64,000 nucleotides of DNA from Streptomyces sp. JJ38 (GTDB lineage: Bacteria > Actinomycetota > Actinomycetes > Streptomycetales > Streptomycetaceae): the NCBI RefSeq assembly GCF_019303475.1, contig NZ_JABLSI010000001.1, positions 116,248 to 180,247 on the forward strand, given 5' to 3'. The notes beneath the pieces were generated by a model, which searched no databases, was not told the origin of the DNA, and saw only the letters and a list, made by a program, of their open reading frames with translations. Shown piece after piece: positions 8,137 through 17,034 of the stretch. How positions within the stretch are numbered: position 1 is the first letter of the stretch; each line of letters opens with the position of its first letter. The translations under genes and the position numbers were made by a program.

Positions 8137-10878
8137 ATGCAGACGCCCACGGAGCGCGCGTACCCCACGCACTGGGAAGCCGATGTGGTGCTGCGCGACG
8201 GCGGCACGGCCCGCGTTCGCCCCATCACCGAGGAAGACGCCGAACGGCTGGTCAGCTTCTACGAGCAGGTCTCGGACCAGTCGAAGTACTATCGCTTCTT
8301 CGCCCCCTACCCCCGGTTGTCGGCGCGGGACGTCCGCCGCTTCACCCGGCACGACTACGTGGACCGGGTGGGCCTCGCGGCCATCGTGGGCGGTGAGTTC
8401 ATCGCCACCGTGCGCTACGACCGCATCGACGAGTCCGGTCTGCCGGCCACCGTCCCCGCCGACCGCGCCGAGGTGGCCTTCCTGGTGCAGGACGCCCACC
8501 AGGGCCGGGGCGTCGCCTCCGCCCTCCTGGAGCACATCGCCGCCTGCGCCCGGGAACGCGGCGTACGGCGCTTCACCGCCGAGGTCCTGCCGGCCAACAC
8601 CAAGATGGCCAAGGTCTTCACCGACGCCGGCTACTCGCAGCAGCGCACCTTCGAGGACGGCTCCGTCCGCCTCACCCTCGACCTGGAGCCCACCGAACGG
8701 TCGCTGGCCGTCATGCGCGCCCGGGAGCACCGGGCGGAGGCGCGTTCCGTCCAGCGGCTGCTGGCCCCCTCCTCCGTGGCCGTCATCGGGGTGCGCCGAC
8801 GAGCCGGGGGCGCCGGGCGCGCCGTGCTGGACTCCCTGCGCAGCGCCGGGTTCCCCGGCGCGGTGTACGCCGTCAACGAGCGGCTGCCCGGGGCCGCCGA
8901 CGGCTCCGGGCGCCCGGCCCCGCTCGACGGGCTGCCCGCCGTCCCGGCCCACCGCTCCGTGCGGGACGTCCCCGGGCCGGTGGACCTGGCCGTCGTCGCC
9001 GTGCCCGCCGCCGAGGTGGACGCCGTCGTCACCGCCTGCGGTGAGCACGGAGTCCAGGGCATGGTGGTCCTCTCCGCCGACTTCACCCGGGCCGAGCAGC
9101 GCGAACTCGTCCGCAAGGCCCGCTCCTACGGCATGCGCATCATCGGGCCGAACGCCCTCGGGCTGATCAACACCGCGCCCGACGTCCTGCTCAACGCCAC
9201 GCTCGCGGGGCGCACCCCGGAACGCGGCCGGATCGGGCTGTTCACCCAGTCCGGCGCCATCGGTATCGCCCTGCTCGACGGGCTGCACCGGCGCGGCACC
9301 GGGCTGTCGTCCTTCGTCTCGGCCGGCAACCGCGCCGACGTCTCCGGCAACGACGTCCTCCAGTACTGGGAGGACGACCCGGACACCGACGTCGTCCTCA
9401 TGTACCTGGAGTCCTTCGGCAACCCCCGCAAGTTCACCCGGCTGGTGCGCCGCGTTGCCCCGCACAAGCCCGTCGTCGTCGTCCGTGGCGCGCGGCACAG
9501 CGGCAGCGCGCCCCCGCCCGGGCACGCCGTCCCCGAGATCCGCGCCTCCGACCGCACCGTGTCCACGCTGCTGCGCCAGTCGGGCGTGCTGCTCGTGGAC
9601 ACCGTCACCGAGCTCGTGGACACCGGCCTTCAGCTCGCCTTCCAGCCGCTTCCCGCCGGGCCGCGGATCGCCGTGCTGGGCAACGCCGAGTCGCTGTGCC
9701 TGCTCACCTACGACGCCTGCCTCGCCCGGGGCCTGCGCCCCCTCGACCCCGTCGACCTCACCGCCTCCGCCACCCCCGAGGACTTCCACCGCGCCCTCCG
9801 CGAGGCCCTGGCCGACCCGGGCACCGACGCCGTCGTCGTCGCCGCCATCCCCTGGGTGGAGGGCCGCGGCGCCGAGGAACTGGCCGACGCGCTGCACCGG
9901 GCGGCTGACGGTACCGGCAAGCCCATCGCCGTCGTCCACCTGGCCATCGAGGGGCTGGACGCGGCGCTCGGCGCCCGCCGCATCCCCGCCTACCCCGCCC
10001 CGGAACGGGCGGTGCGGGCCCTCGCGGAGGCGGTCCGCCACGCCCAGTGGCGGCGCGACGCCGAGCGGCCGGGCCGGGTCCCCGAGGAGGACCTGGACGA
10101 GGCCGGTGCCACGACGGTCGTGTCCCGTGCGCTGTACGGCACCCAGCCGCCCGAGCCAGGCCAGGAGCCGGGCAGGGAGGCCGGCCCCCGCAGCGTCGCC
10201 CTTGACGCCGCCGACACCGCCGAGCTGCTGGCCTGCTACGGCATCACCGCCTTGCCCGCCCATCCGGCCCCGGACGCCGACGCGGCCGTGGCCGCCGCCG
10301 CCCGGACCGGCTTCCCCGTGGCGCTCAAGACGACCGCCCCCCACCTGCGCCACCGGGCCGACCTCGGCGGCGTCCGGCTCGACATCGTCTCCGAGGCCCA
10401 GCTGCGCCGCGTCTACGCCGAGTTCACCGAGGGCCTCGGCACCCCCGCCGAGCTGCGGCCCGTCGTCCAGGCGATGGTGCCGCGCGGTGTGGACACCGTC
10501 GTGCGGGCCGCCGTCGACCCCGCCATCGGCACCGTCCTCTCCTTCGGCCTCGCCGGTCCGCCCTCCGAGCTGCTGGGCGACATGGCCCACCGCCTGGTGC
10601 CCGTCACCGACCGCGAGGCCGCCCACCTCGTGCGCTCCCTGCGCACCGCCCCCATGCTCTTCGGCTGGCGCGGAGCGGCTCCGGTGGACACCGCGGCACT
10701 GGAGGACCTGCTGCTGCGCGTCTCCCGGCTCGTCGACGACCACCCGGAGATCGTCTCGGTGGAGCTGGAGCCCGTGGTCGTCGCGCCGCGCGGGCTGGCG
10801 GTGCTCGGCGCCGCCGTCCGCCTCGCCCCGCCTCCCGTCACCACCGACCTCGGCCCCCGGCGGCTGTCGGCCTGGTGA
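8137..10878 (+). CDS. Pat-like protein: GNAT acetyltransferase fused to NDP-forming acyl-CoA synthetase-like domains
   Basis: A 913-residue fusion. Residues about 1-180 form a GNAT domain (QDAHQGRGVASALLEH is the acetyl-CoA loop). Residues about 205-640 resemble the alpha part of ADP-forming acetyl-CoA synthetases (IIGPNALGLINT, LFTQSGAIGIALLDGL). Residues about 690-913 resemble the ATP-grasp beta part. Proteins with this N-terminal GNAT order are known lysine acetyltransferases of Streptomyces that control acetyl-CoA synthetase. The segment where active synthetases carry SHTGALAG reads HAVPEIRA here, so the ligase half looks catalytically dead and probably serves as a sensor. ATG 8137 is chosen because the GNAT fold begins immediately after it. 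Confidence 0.85.
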   Translation: MQTPTERAYPTHWEADVVLRDGGTARVRPITEEDAERLVSFYEQVSDQSKYYRFFAPYPRLSARDVRRFTRHDYVDRVGLAAIVGGEFIATVRYDRIDESGLPATVPADRAEVAFLVQDAHQGRGVASALLEHIAACARERGVRRFTAEVLPANTKMAKVFTDAGYSQQRTFEDGSVRLTLDLEPTERSLAVMRAREHRAEARSVQRLLAPSSVAVIGVRRRAGGAGRAVLDSLRSAGFPGAVYAVNERLPGAADGSGRPAPLDGLPAVPAHRSVRDVPGPVDLAVVAVPAAEVDAVVTACGEHGVQGMVVLSADFTRAEQRELVRKARSYGMRIIGPNALGLINTAPDVLLNATLAGRTPERGRIGLFTQSGAIGIALLDGLHRRGTGLSSFVSAGNRADVSGNDVLQYWEDDPDTDVVLMYLESFGNPRKFTRLVRRVAPHKPVVVVRGARHSGSAPPPGHAVPEIRASDRTVSTLLRQSGVLLVDTVTELVDTGLQLAFQPLPAGPRIAVLGNAESLCLLTYDACLARGLRPLDPVDLTASATPEDFHRALREALADPGTDAVVVAAIPWVEGRGAEELADALHRAADGTGKPIAVVHLAIEGLDAALGARRIPAYPAPERAVRALAEAVRHAQWRRDAERPGRVPEEDLDEAGATTVVSRALYGTQPPEPGQEPGREAGPRSVALDAADTAELLACYGITALPAHPAPDADAAVAAAARTGFPVALKTTAPHLRHRADLGGVRLDIVSEAQLRRVYAEFTEGLGTPAELRPVVQAMVPRGVDTVVRAAVDPAIGTVLSFGLAGPPSELLGDMAHRLVPVTDREAAHLVRSLRTAPMLFGWRGAAPVDTAALEDLLLRVSRLVDDHPEIVSVELEPVVVAPRGLAVLGAAVRLAPPPVTTDLGPRRLSAW

Positions 10879-10940
10879 GGCCCCGGCGATCACCGTCCGC
10901 CGCTCGGGGGCAGGGCCCTGCGGGCCTTAGGATGGGCGGC

Positions 10941-11525
10941 ATGGCGAAGACCGGAACGACGACGCAGGGACTGCGGACGGCCATCGAGCGCAGCGGCTAC
11001 TACCCGGCCCTGGTGGCCGAGGCAGTGGAGGCCGCCGTCGGCGGCGAGCCGGTCGCCTCCTTCCTCGTCCACCAGGAGACGACGTTCGACGCCAACGAGG
11101 TGCGGCGTCACGTCACGGTCCTCGTCCTCACCGGCACCCGCTTCATCGTCAGCCACACCGACGAGCAGGCCGCGGACGGCAACTCACCGGTGCCCTACGC
11201 CACCACCTCCACCGAGTCGGTGCACCTGGAGCGGATCTCCTCCGTCGTGCTCAGCCGCGTCGTGGCGAACCCGGAGTCCTACCGGCCCGGGACGCTGCCG
11301 CGCGAGGTCGTCCTGACCATCGGCTGGGGCGCGGTCAGCCGCATCGACCTGGAGCCCGCCGCCTGCGCCGACCCCAACTGCGAGGCTGACCACGGCTACA
11401 CCGGCTCCACCACCGCGGACGACCTCTCACTGCGCGTCAGCGAGGCGGGGGACGGCCCCGACACCGTCCGCCAGGCACTCGCGTTCGCCCAGAGCCTGTC
11501 CGAGGCCACGGTGGCCGCGCGCTGA
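10941..11525 (+). CDS. Conserved actinobacterial protein, DUF5998-like
   Basis: A 194-residue cytoplasmic protein with no membrane segment or signal. It starts MAKTGTTTQGLRTAIERSGYYP and contains a beta-rich centre (VTVLVLTGTRFIVSHTDEQ) and a motif CADPNCEADHGYTGS that could hold a metal. The family assignment is from memory of the conserved gene order, so it is moderate. ATG 10932, three codons upstream, is an alternative start. The stop overlaps the start of the next gene (TGATG), implying co-translation with the phosphodiesterase. Function unknown. Confidence 0.7.
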   Translation: MAKTGTTTQGLRTAIERSGYYPALVAEAVEAAVGGEPVASFLVHQETTFDANEVRRHVTVLVLTGTRFIVSHTDEQAADGNSPVPYATTSTESVHLERISSVVLSRVVANPESYRPGTLPREVVLTIGWGAVSRIDLEPAACADPNCEADHGYTGSTTADDLSLRVSEAGDGPDTVRQALAFAQSLSEATVAAR

Positions 11526-12733
11526 TGGCCCAGCCCACCACCACGGACCAGGCCTTCTCCGAGCCCGCGCCGCTCGACCCGCGCACCGCGCCCGTCCCCC
11601 GCTACGGCACCGCCTCGCTGGCCGACGTCCTGCCCGCCGCCGCCTCGGGGCTCGGCGTCCCCGGGCTGCGCACCCGGCTCGCCCTCGAACCGGCCGACCG
11701 CGTCTGTGTGTTCCTCGTCGACGGCATGGGCTGGGACATCCTGCGCGCCCACCCCGCGTACGCCCCCTTCCTCACCTCGCTGCTGCCCAGCTCGGCGAAC
11801 GGCACCGGCGCACCCATCACCTCCGGTTTCCCCTCCACCACCGCCACCTCCCTGGCCTCCGTGGGCACCGGGCGGGTGCCGGGCGCTCATGGCCTGCCCG
11901 GCTACGCGGTGCTCGACCCGGAGGCCGGCCAGCTCATGAACCAGCTGCGCTGGCAGCCGTGGACGGACCCCTACCGGTGGCAGCCCTACCCGACGGTCTT
12001 CCAGCTCGCCGACGCCGCGGGCATCGAGACCAGCCAGGTCTCCGCGCCGCACTTCGAGCACACGCCGCTCACCAAGATCGCGCTGTCCGGTGGCACCTTC
12101 CTCGGCAAGCTCTCCGGCGAGGACCGCATGGACCTCGCCGCCCAGCGGCTCGCCGCGGCCGATCGCGCCCTCGTCTACACCTACTACGCCGACCTGGACG
12201 GCAACGGCCACCGGTACGGCGTCGACTCCGACGCGTGGCGCGGGCAGCTGGCCTATGTGGACCGCCTCGCCCAGCGCCTGGCCGAGCAGCTCCCGCCGCG
12301 CAGCGTCCTCTACATCACCGCCGACCACGGCATGGTGGACGTCCCGCCGGGCGACGAGTCGCGCTTCGACTTCGACGAGGACTGGGAGCTGGGCGCGGGC
12401 GTCGCCCTGCTCGGCGGCGAGGGCCGCGCCCGGCACCTGTACGCCGTACCCGGCGCCGCCGCCGACGTCCACACCGTCTGGCGCGAGGTGCTCGCGGACC
12501 AGGCGTGGGTGGCCACCCGGGACGAGGCCATCGAGCTGGGCTGGTTCGGCCCGCCGGGCCGGGGCGTGGACGAGCGCGTGTACGGCCGGATCGGGGACGT
12601 GGTCGTCGCGATGAGCGGCACCGCCGCCGTGATCGCCACGCGCACGGAGCCGAAGGAGTCGGCGCTCGTCGGCATGCACGGCTCGGTCACCCCCGCCGAG
12701 CAGTTCGTACCGCTGCTGGAGGTCCGTACCTGA
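11525..12733 (+). CDS. Alkaline phosphatase superfamily phosphodiesterase / nucleotide pyrophosphatase
   Basis: A 402-residue enzyme of the nucleotide pyrophosphatase/phosphodiesterase group. Metal-ligand segments are visible in order: VFLVDGMGWDIL (first Asp), SGFPSTTATSLASVGTG (nucleophile Thr), YYADLDGNGHRYG (Asp and His) and ITADHGMVDV (Asp-His). There is no signal peptide, so it is probably cytoplasmic. The ATG overlaps the stop of the upstream DUF5998-like gene, so the two are one operon. The natural phosphodiester substrate is unknown. Confidence 0.85.
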   Translation: MAQPTTTDQAFSEPAPLDPRTAPVPRYGTASLADVLPAAASGLGVPGLRTRLALEPADRVCVFLVDGMGWDILRAHPAYAPFLTSLLPSSANGTGAPITSGFPSTTATSLASVGTGRVPGAHGLPGYAVLDPEAGQLMNQLRWQPWTDPYRWQPYPTVFQLADAAGIETSQVSAPHFEHTPLTKIALSGGTFLGKLSGEDRMDLAAQRLAAADRALVYTYYADLDGNGHRYGVDSDAWRGQLAYVDRLAQRLAEQLPPRSVLYITADHGMVDVPPGDESRFDFDEDWELGAGVALLGGEGRARHLYAVPGAAADVHTVWREVLADQAWVATRDEAIELGWFGPPGRGVDERVYGRIGDVVVAMSGTAAVIATRTEPKESALVGMHGSVTPAEQFVPLLEVRT

Positions 12734-12830
12734 CCCCGGCCGCCGCCACGCCCCACCCGGCCCCCGGCCCTCACGGCCGACCGCCTCCCCCACCACCCGA
12801 CCCGAACGACGAAGGGGTACCGCACCCGCC

Positions 12831-13517
12831 ATGCCCGAGCTGGTCTTCTTCAGCGGCACGATGGACTGCGGCAAGAGCACCCTCGCTTTGCAGATCCAGC
12901 ACAACAGGTCCGCCCGAGGGCTCCAGGGCCTGATCTTCACCCGCAACGACCGCGCCGGTGCCGGGCGGCTCTCCTCACGGCTGGGGCTGGTCACCGACGC
13001 CGTCGAGGCGCACGAGGACCTCGACTTCCACGCCTGCCTCGTCCGGCACCTCACCGAGGGCGGGCGCGCCGACTACGTCATCGCCGACGAGGCCCAGTTC
13101 CTGACCCCCGGTCAGATCGACCAGCTGGCCCGGGTCGTGGACGACCTGGGCATCGACGTGTTCGCCTTCGGGATCACCACCGACTTCCGTACCCGCCTCT
13201 TCCCCGGCTCCCAGCGGCTGATCGAGCTGGCCGACCGGGTGGAGGTGCTGCAGGTGGAGGCGCTGTGCTGGTGCGGCGCGCGGGCCACGCACAACGCCCG
13301 CACCGTCGGCGGGCGCATGGTCGTCGAGGGGGCGCAGGTCGTCGTCGGTGACGTGGCGGGGGGCGATGCCACGGCGCAGCCCGTCGACGTCGGCTACGAG
13401 GTGCTGTGCCGACGGCACCACCGGCGCCGCCTTACCGCGGCGGCGGCTCGCGCCGGTGCGCTCTCGCCCGACGTGCTGCCGGTCGACGAGGGCGCCCTGC
13501 CCGCGCCGCGCCGCTGA
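12831..13517 (+). CDS. tdk: Thymidine kinase, type II
   Basis: A 228-residue thymidine kinase for the pyrimidine salvage pathway (thymidine to dTMP, ATP donor). The P-loop is SGTMDCGKST at residues 8-17, the catalytic Glu lies in IADEAQFL, and the C-terminal lasso region carries zinc-finger cysteines (CWCGARATHNAR, then VGYEVLCRRHH). The length is slightly above the usual 190-220 because of an Ala/Pro-rich tail. It is preceded by about 100 bp of C-rich spacer after the phosphodiesterase gene. dut further along the window belongs to the same nucleotide economy. Confidence 0.93.
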   Translation: MPELVFFSGTMDCGKSTLALQIQHNRSARGLQGLIFTRNDRAGAGRLSSRLGLVTDAVEAHEDLDFHACLVRHLTEGGRADYVIADEAQFLTPGQIDQLARVVDDLGIDVFAFGITTDFRTRLFPGSQRLIELADRVEVLQVEALCWCGARATHNARTVGGRMVVEGAQVVVGDVAGGDATAQPVDVGYEVLCRRHHRRRLTAAAARAGALSPDVLPVDEGALPAPRR

Positions 13518-13578
13518 CCGCCGGGCCCCGCCTGCCGGAGCCCCGCCGCGGAGCCCTGTCCGGGTGCCGTCCCGGGGC

Positions 13579-13612
13579 GCGGGTCAGTCCCGGACGCGGG
13601 TCAGTCCCGGAC
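13579..13612. repeat. 17-bp tandem duplication spanning the VOC gene stop codon
   Basis: The unit gcgggtcagtcccggac occurs twice head to tail and a third copy begins (gcgg). The second copy contains the stop codon of the minus-strand VOC gene, so the duplication places a second identical stop context just beyond the gene end. Confidence 0.85.
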
Positions 13613-14407
13613 GCGGCGGGTGACGGCGTCCCGCGGGTCGAGCATTCTGATCACCGCGAAGCGCGCGCCCTCCGGGTCGGCCACGTGGGCCAGCCGTCCG
13701 TAGGGGGAGTCGCGGGGCTCGCGCACGATGTGGCCGCCCAGCTCCGTCACGCGCTGCGCGGCCTCGTCGGCGTCGGCCACCGCGAAGTACGTCGTCCAGT
13801 GCGGGCCCCGGTCGCGCGGGAGCGACCCGCCCACGCCGCGGATTCCGCCGATGGCCCGCCCGCCCAGGTGGAGGGTCAGGTAGTCGATGTCCGTGGAGAC
13901 CACCGGCTCGGTGTCGTAGCCGAAGACCGTCGAGTAGAAGGGGCTCACGACGAAGCTGTCGCGCGTGACCAGCTCGTTCCACACGGGTGTGCCGATCCGG
14001 CCGTCGGCCGGGACGCCGGTGTGCTCGCCGGCCTGCCAGATGCCGAAGGCGGCGCCGCACGGATCGGCGGCGATCGCCATGCGCCCCGCGTCACCGGAGT
14101 CCAGCGGGCCCACGCCGATCGTCCCACCGCAGTCCCGTGCCAGGGCGCAGGTCGCGTCGGCGTCGTCGGTGGCCAGATACGGCAGCCAGGCCGCCGGCAG
14201 GGAGCGCCGGTCGTGCATCTCGCCCAGCCCGGCGACCTGGCGGTCGCCGAAGTGGGCGTGGATACAGGGGCCGAGCTGTGCCGGGCCCTCCTGGAACTCC
14301 CAGCCGAACAGCGCGTGGTAGAACTTCTCGCTCGCGGCCAGGTCGTGCACCATCAGGCTCACCCAGCAGGGCGTGCCCGGGGTGAACCGGGCGGCTCCCT
14401 CGGTCAT
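13601..14407 (-). CDS. VOC (glyoxalase/dioxygenase superfamily) protein, two-domain
   Basis: A 268-residue protein with two vicinal-oxygen-chelate modules: residues about 10-125 (PCWVSLMVHDLAASEKFYHALFGWEF) and 140-262 (PVWNELVTRDSFVVSPFYSTVFGYDTEP). Such tandem VOC proteins are common in streptomycetes and mostly uncharacterised; several give hydrolytic or binding-type resistance. The frame continues upstream to another good start (ATG 14524), but the 39 extra residues are a His/Pro/Asp-rich stretch. ATG 14407 has gaggaga 10 bases upstream and begins MTEGAARFTPGTPCWVSL, the usual family start. Confidence 0.8.
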   Translation of the reverse strand: MTEGAARFTPGTPCWVSLMVHDLAASEKFYHALFGWEFQEGPAQLGPCIHAHFGDRQVAGLGEMHDRRSLPAAWLPYLATDDADATCALARDCGGTIGVGPLDSGDAGRMAIAADPCGAAFGIWQAGEHTGVPADGRIGTPVWNELVTRDSFVVSPFYSTVFGYDTEPVVSTDIDYLTLHLGGRAIGGIRGVGGSLPRDRGPHWTTYFAVADADEAAQRVTELGGHIVREPRDSPYGRLAHVADPEGARFAVIRMLDPRDAVTRRVRD

Positions 14408-14661
14408 CGGCGTCGTCTCCTCAGGGCCGTCGTCGTTGCGGCCGTAGTCGTCCACGGGGTCGGGGTGCGCGTGCGGCGGGCGCGTCGCGTGCGGGGCGGT
14501 GTCGTGCGTGCGGTGCGTAGTCATGCTCGCACTCTCCGGTGGGTCGTGTCCCGGTCCGCGCGGTGATTCCCCGGGGCGAATCGCCTCACGCGCGTCTCCC
14601 GGTGCCCTGTGGGCGCGGCGCATGCCTGCCCGCCCCCTCGCGCGTGCGCGACAATGCGCCC

Positions 14662-15498
14662 ATGACAGCCATGATCTCCGCAGCCGAACTCGCGAGCGCG
14701 TTGGCCGACGCCGGTCCGGACGACGCCCCCGTGCTGCTCGACGTCCGGTACGCGATGGGCGGGCCGACCGGCCGCCCGGTGTACGAGTCCGGGCATCTGC
14801 CCGGTGCCGTCTACGTCGATCTGGACACCGAACTCGCCGGGCCGCCCGGCGCCGGCGGCCGCCATCCGCTGCCGGACCTCGACGTGTTCGGCGCGGCGAT
14901 GCGCCGGGCCGGGGTCAGCGCCTCCCGGACGGTGGTGGTCTACGACGGCGGCCAGGGCTGGGCGTCGGCGCGTGCCTGGTGGCTGCTGCGCTACACCGGG
15001 CACCCCGACGTCCGGGTGCTCGACGGCGGCCTCGCGGCCTGGGAGGGGCCGCTGACCTCGGAGGTTCCCGAGCCGAGCCCGGGAGACTTCGTGCCGCGGC
15101 CGGGAGGGATGCCACTCCTGGACGCCGACGAGGCCGCGGCGGTGGCCCGCCGCGGGCTGCTGCTGGACGCCCGCTCCGGCGAGCGCTATCGCGGGGAGAC
15201 GGAGCCGATCGACCCGGTGGCCGGGCACATCCCGGGCGCGGTGTCGGCGCCCACCACCGAGAACGTCACGGCCACGGGCGGGTTCCGGCCCGTGGAGGAG
15301 CTCAAGGAGCGGTTCGCCGCGCTCGGGGCGCACGGGGACGCCGAGGTGGGTGTCTACTGCGGCTCCGGGGTCTCGGCCGCCCAGCAGGTGCTGGCGCTGG
15401 ACGCGGTCGGGGTCGTCGCCGGGCTGTACGCCGGGTCCTGGTCGCACTGGTGCGCCGATCCCGCGCGCCCTGTGGCCACCGGGCCGCAGCCCGGCTGA
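14662..15498 (+). CDS. Sulfurtransferase (tandem rhodanese; thiosulfate/3-mercaptopyruvate type)
   Basis: A 278-residue two-domain rhodanese. The N-terminal, inactive domain spans residues about 10-125 (VLLDVRYAMGG, VVYDGGQGWASARAWWLL). The C-terminal catalytic domain spans about 140-275, with the persulfide Cys in VYCGSGVSAAQ. The loop CGSGVSA fits a thiosulfate or mercaptopyruvate sulfurtransferase. ATG 14662 is the first start compatible with the domain, although the frame is open upstream. It is convergent with sepH across a shared hairpin. Confidence 0.9.
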   Translation: MTAMISAAELASALADAGPDDAPVLLDVRYAMGGPTGRPVYESGHLPGAVYVDLDTELAGPPGAGGRHPLPDLDVFGAAMRRAGVSASRTVVVYDGGQGWASARAWWLLRYTGHPDVRVLDGGLAAWEGPLTSEVPEPSPGDFVPRPGGMPLLDADEAAAVARRGLLLDARSGERYRGETEPIDPVAGHIPGAVSAPTTENVTATGGFRPVEELKERFAALGAHGDAEVGVYCGSGVSAAQQVLALDAVGVVAGLYAGSWSHWCADPARPVATGPQPG

Positions 15499-15525
15499 CG
15501 GAACCCGCCCGGCTGAGCGGGAAGC

Positions 15526-15549
15526 CCGCCCGGCGCCGCCGCCGGGCGG
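15526..15549. terminator. Bidirectional hairpin between the sulfurtransferase gene and sepH
   Basis: Perfect 10-bp arms ccgcccggcg and cgccgggcgg with a 4-base loop lie exactly between the two convergent stop codons. Confidence 0.75.
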
Positions 15550-16560
15550 CTACTCCTGCTTCTTGCGCCGGGTGCCGAAGACGATCTCGTCCCAGCTCGG
15601 GACCGCCGCCCGGCGGCCCGGCCGTACCCCGTCCGCCTCGGCCTGCCGGTCGGTGGTTCCGGTGAGCCGGTCCCGGTGGCTGGCCACCGAGCGCGGCATG
15701 AGCACGTCGGCGTAGGCTGCCCCCGCGCTCGCGGCGGGCGGCTCCACCGGCTCCTCGAGCTCGGCGGCGGGCTCGGCCGCCTCGTCGTCGTCCTCGGCGG
15801 GCTGATCGGGCACCACCATGTCGCCCCGGAAGCTGGGCACGGCCTCCAGCAGGCTGGTCAGCGAGTCCCGGTCCTCCCGGTCTCCGCGGGCCGCGGGCTC
15901 CGGGCGGGCGGCGTCCCTGCCGTCGTCCGAGCGGTCCCGGGGGAGCCGGGCGATGCGCGGCACGAACGGGAAGCTCGGCTCCGGCGGTTCGTCGCTCTCG
16001 CCCACGAGCGTGCGCGCCTCGTCGTCCATGCACTGCACCAGACGGCGGGGCGGGTCGTAGCTCCAGCTCGCCGAGTGCAGTTCCCCCGCCACCCGGTAGA
16101 CGAGCAGCACCTCCCAGGTGCCGTCGTCCCGCCGCCAGGAGTCCCACCGCACGGTGTCCTTGTCCGCCCCGCGCACGAGCAGCCTCTCGGCGACGGCGTC
16201 ACCGAGCTGGGGGCCGGTGTTCTCGCCGGGGCGGCGTACCGGCGTCTTGCGGGCCCGCTCGGCCATGAAAGCGCGCTCCGCCAGCACCGGGCCCTCGAAC
16301 CGGCGCACCCGCTCCACGGGAATGCCGGCCAGCTGGGCCACCTCTTCGGCCGTGGCGCCGGCCCGTATGCGGGCCTGGATGTCGCGGGGGCGCAGATGGT
16401 TCTCGACCTCGATCTCGATCTGGCCGAGCCGGGCGCGGTCGTTGCGGACGGCGGCCCGCAGCCGCTCGTCGATCGGAAGGGTGTATTCCGTGTTGTCGGC
16501 AGCCTTGAGCACCAGCCGTGTGCCGTCGTTGCTGACGGCCACGACACGCAGTTCGGGCAT
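15550..16560 (-). CDS. sepH: Septation protein SepH
   Basis: A 336-residue actinobacterial FtsZ regulator. The N-terminal DUF3071 region (MPELRVVAVSNDGTRLVLK...) contains the helix-turn-helix-like segment AEEVAQLAGIPVERVRRFEGPVLAERAFMA. The C-terminal half is acidic and disordered and ends in a short basic tail (FGTRRKKQE). In Streptomyces, SepH binds FtsZ and promotes filament assembly for sporulation septa. The start at 16560 is fixed by gggaggtt and by the conserved MPELRVVAVS N-terminus; the frame is open upstream without homologous sequence. It is preceded by about 470 bp of non-coding DNA. Confidence 0.92.
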   Translation of the reverse strand: MPELRVVAVSNDGTRLVLKAADNTEYTLPIDERLRAAVRNDRARLGQIEIEVENHLRPRDIQARIRAGATAEEVAQLAGIPVERVRRFEGPVLAERAFMAERARKTPVRRPGENTGPQLGDAVAERLLVRGADKDTVRWDSWRRDDGTWEVLLVYRVAGELHSASWSYDPPRRLVQCMDDEARTLVGESDEPPEPSFPFVPRIARLPRDRSDDGRDAARPEPAARGDREDRDSLTSLLEAVPSFRGDMVVPDQPAEDDDEAAEPAAELEEPVEPPAASAGAAYADVLMPRSVASHRDRLTGTTDRQAEADGVRPGRRAAVPSWDEIVFGTRRKKQE

Positions 16561-17034
16561 GGGAACCTCCCGGATGGTGCCTGCCGACGTCACGTGCGTC
16601 GCTGCTCCCGCTAGACGAGTGTGGCCTGCCCGGGGTGCAGGCTGCCACAACCTTTGCCGACTTGCCCGGCGTGTCGGGCCCATGCTTCGATCGAACGGTG
16701 TGGCACGGTGACCGGTTGGCCACCCTGAGTGACCTGTTCGCTCACTCTCCGCCACATCGACCGGGCAGGGCCGAGGCCAGGGCCACGACACTACTCCATT
16801 AGGGCCATGTCGGGAGGACCGGCGCGCCGTCGAAGTTCCGGCGGGGCAAGGGAGTTGACCGGATCGTGTGGAATGGGTGCGAGAAACGCCACACGTCCCG
16901 TTCTGTTCGGTTCCTTCCTGGTCTGTGGGATATCGCTGAAACGCAGTCAGTTGTCGCGTGTGGCACCGTCGCTCACCTGCGGGAGGGGCCGGGACGTCGA
17001 AGGCGTATGCCGGGGGGCCGCGGGCGACGGGCCG
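16561..17034. other. Long non-coding region upstream of sepH
   Basis: I see no credible gene in these 474 bp. The region holds a 10-bp palindrome ttcgatcgaa at 16686-16695 and an inverted repeat gagtga...tcactc at 16727-16747. A cgacac element lies near 16787. These could be regulator sites for sepH, which is developmentally controlled in Streptomyces, but none matches strongly enough to assign. The part after about 16860 lies behind the end of the oxidoreductase gene and shows nothing recognisable. Confidence 0.5.

Noticed and set aside
8032..10893. 953-codon open frame on the minus strand
   Set aside because: Antisense shadow of the Pat-like gene: Gly/Asp/Val/His-biased low-complexity protein with no domain, typical of high-GC opposite-strand frames.
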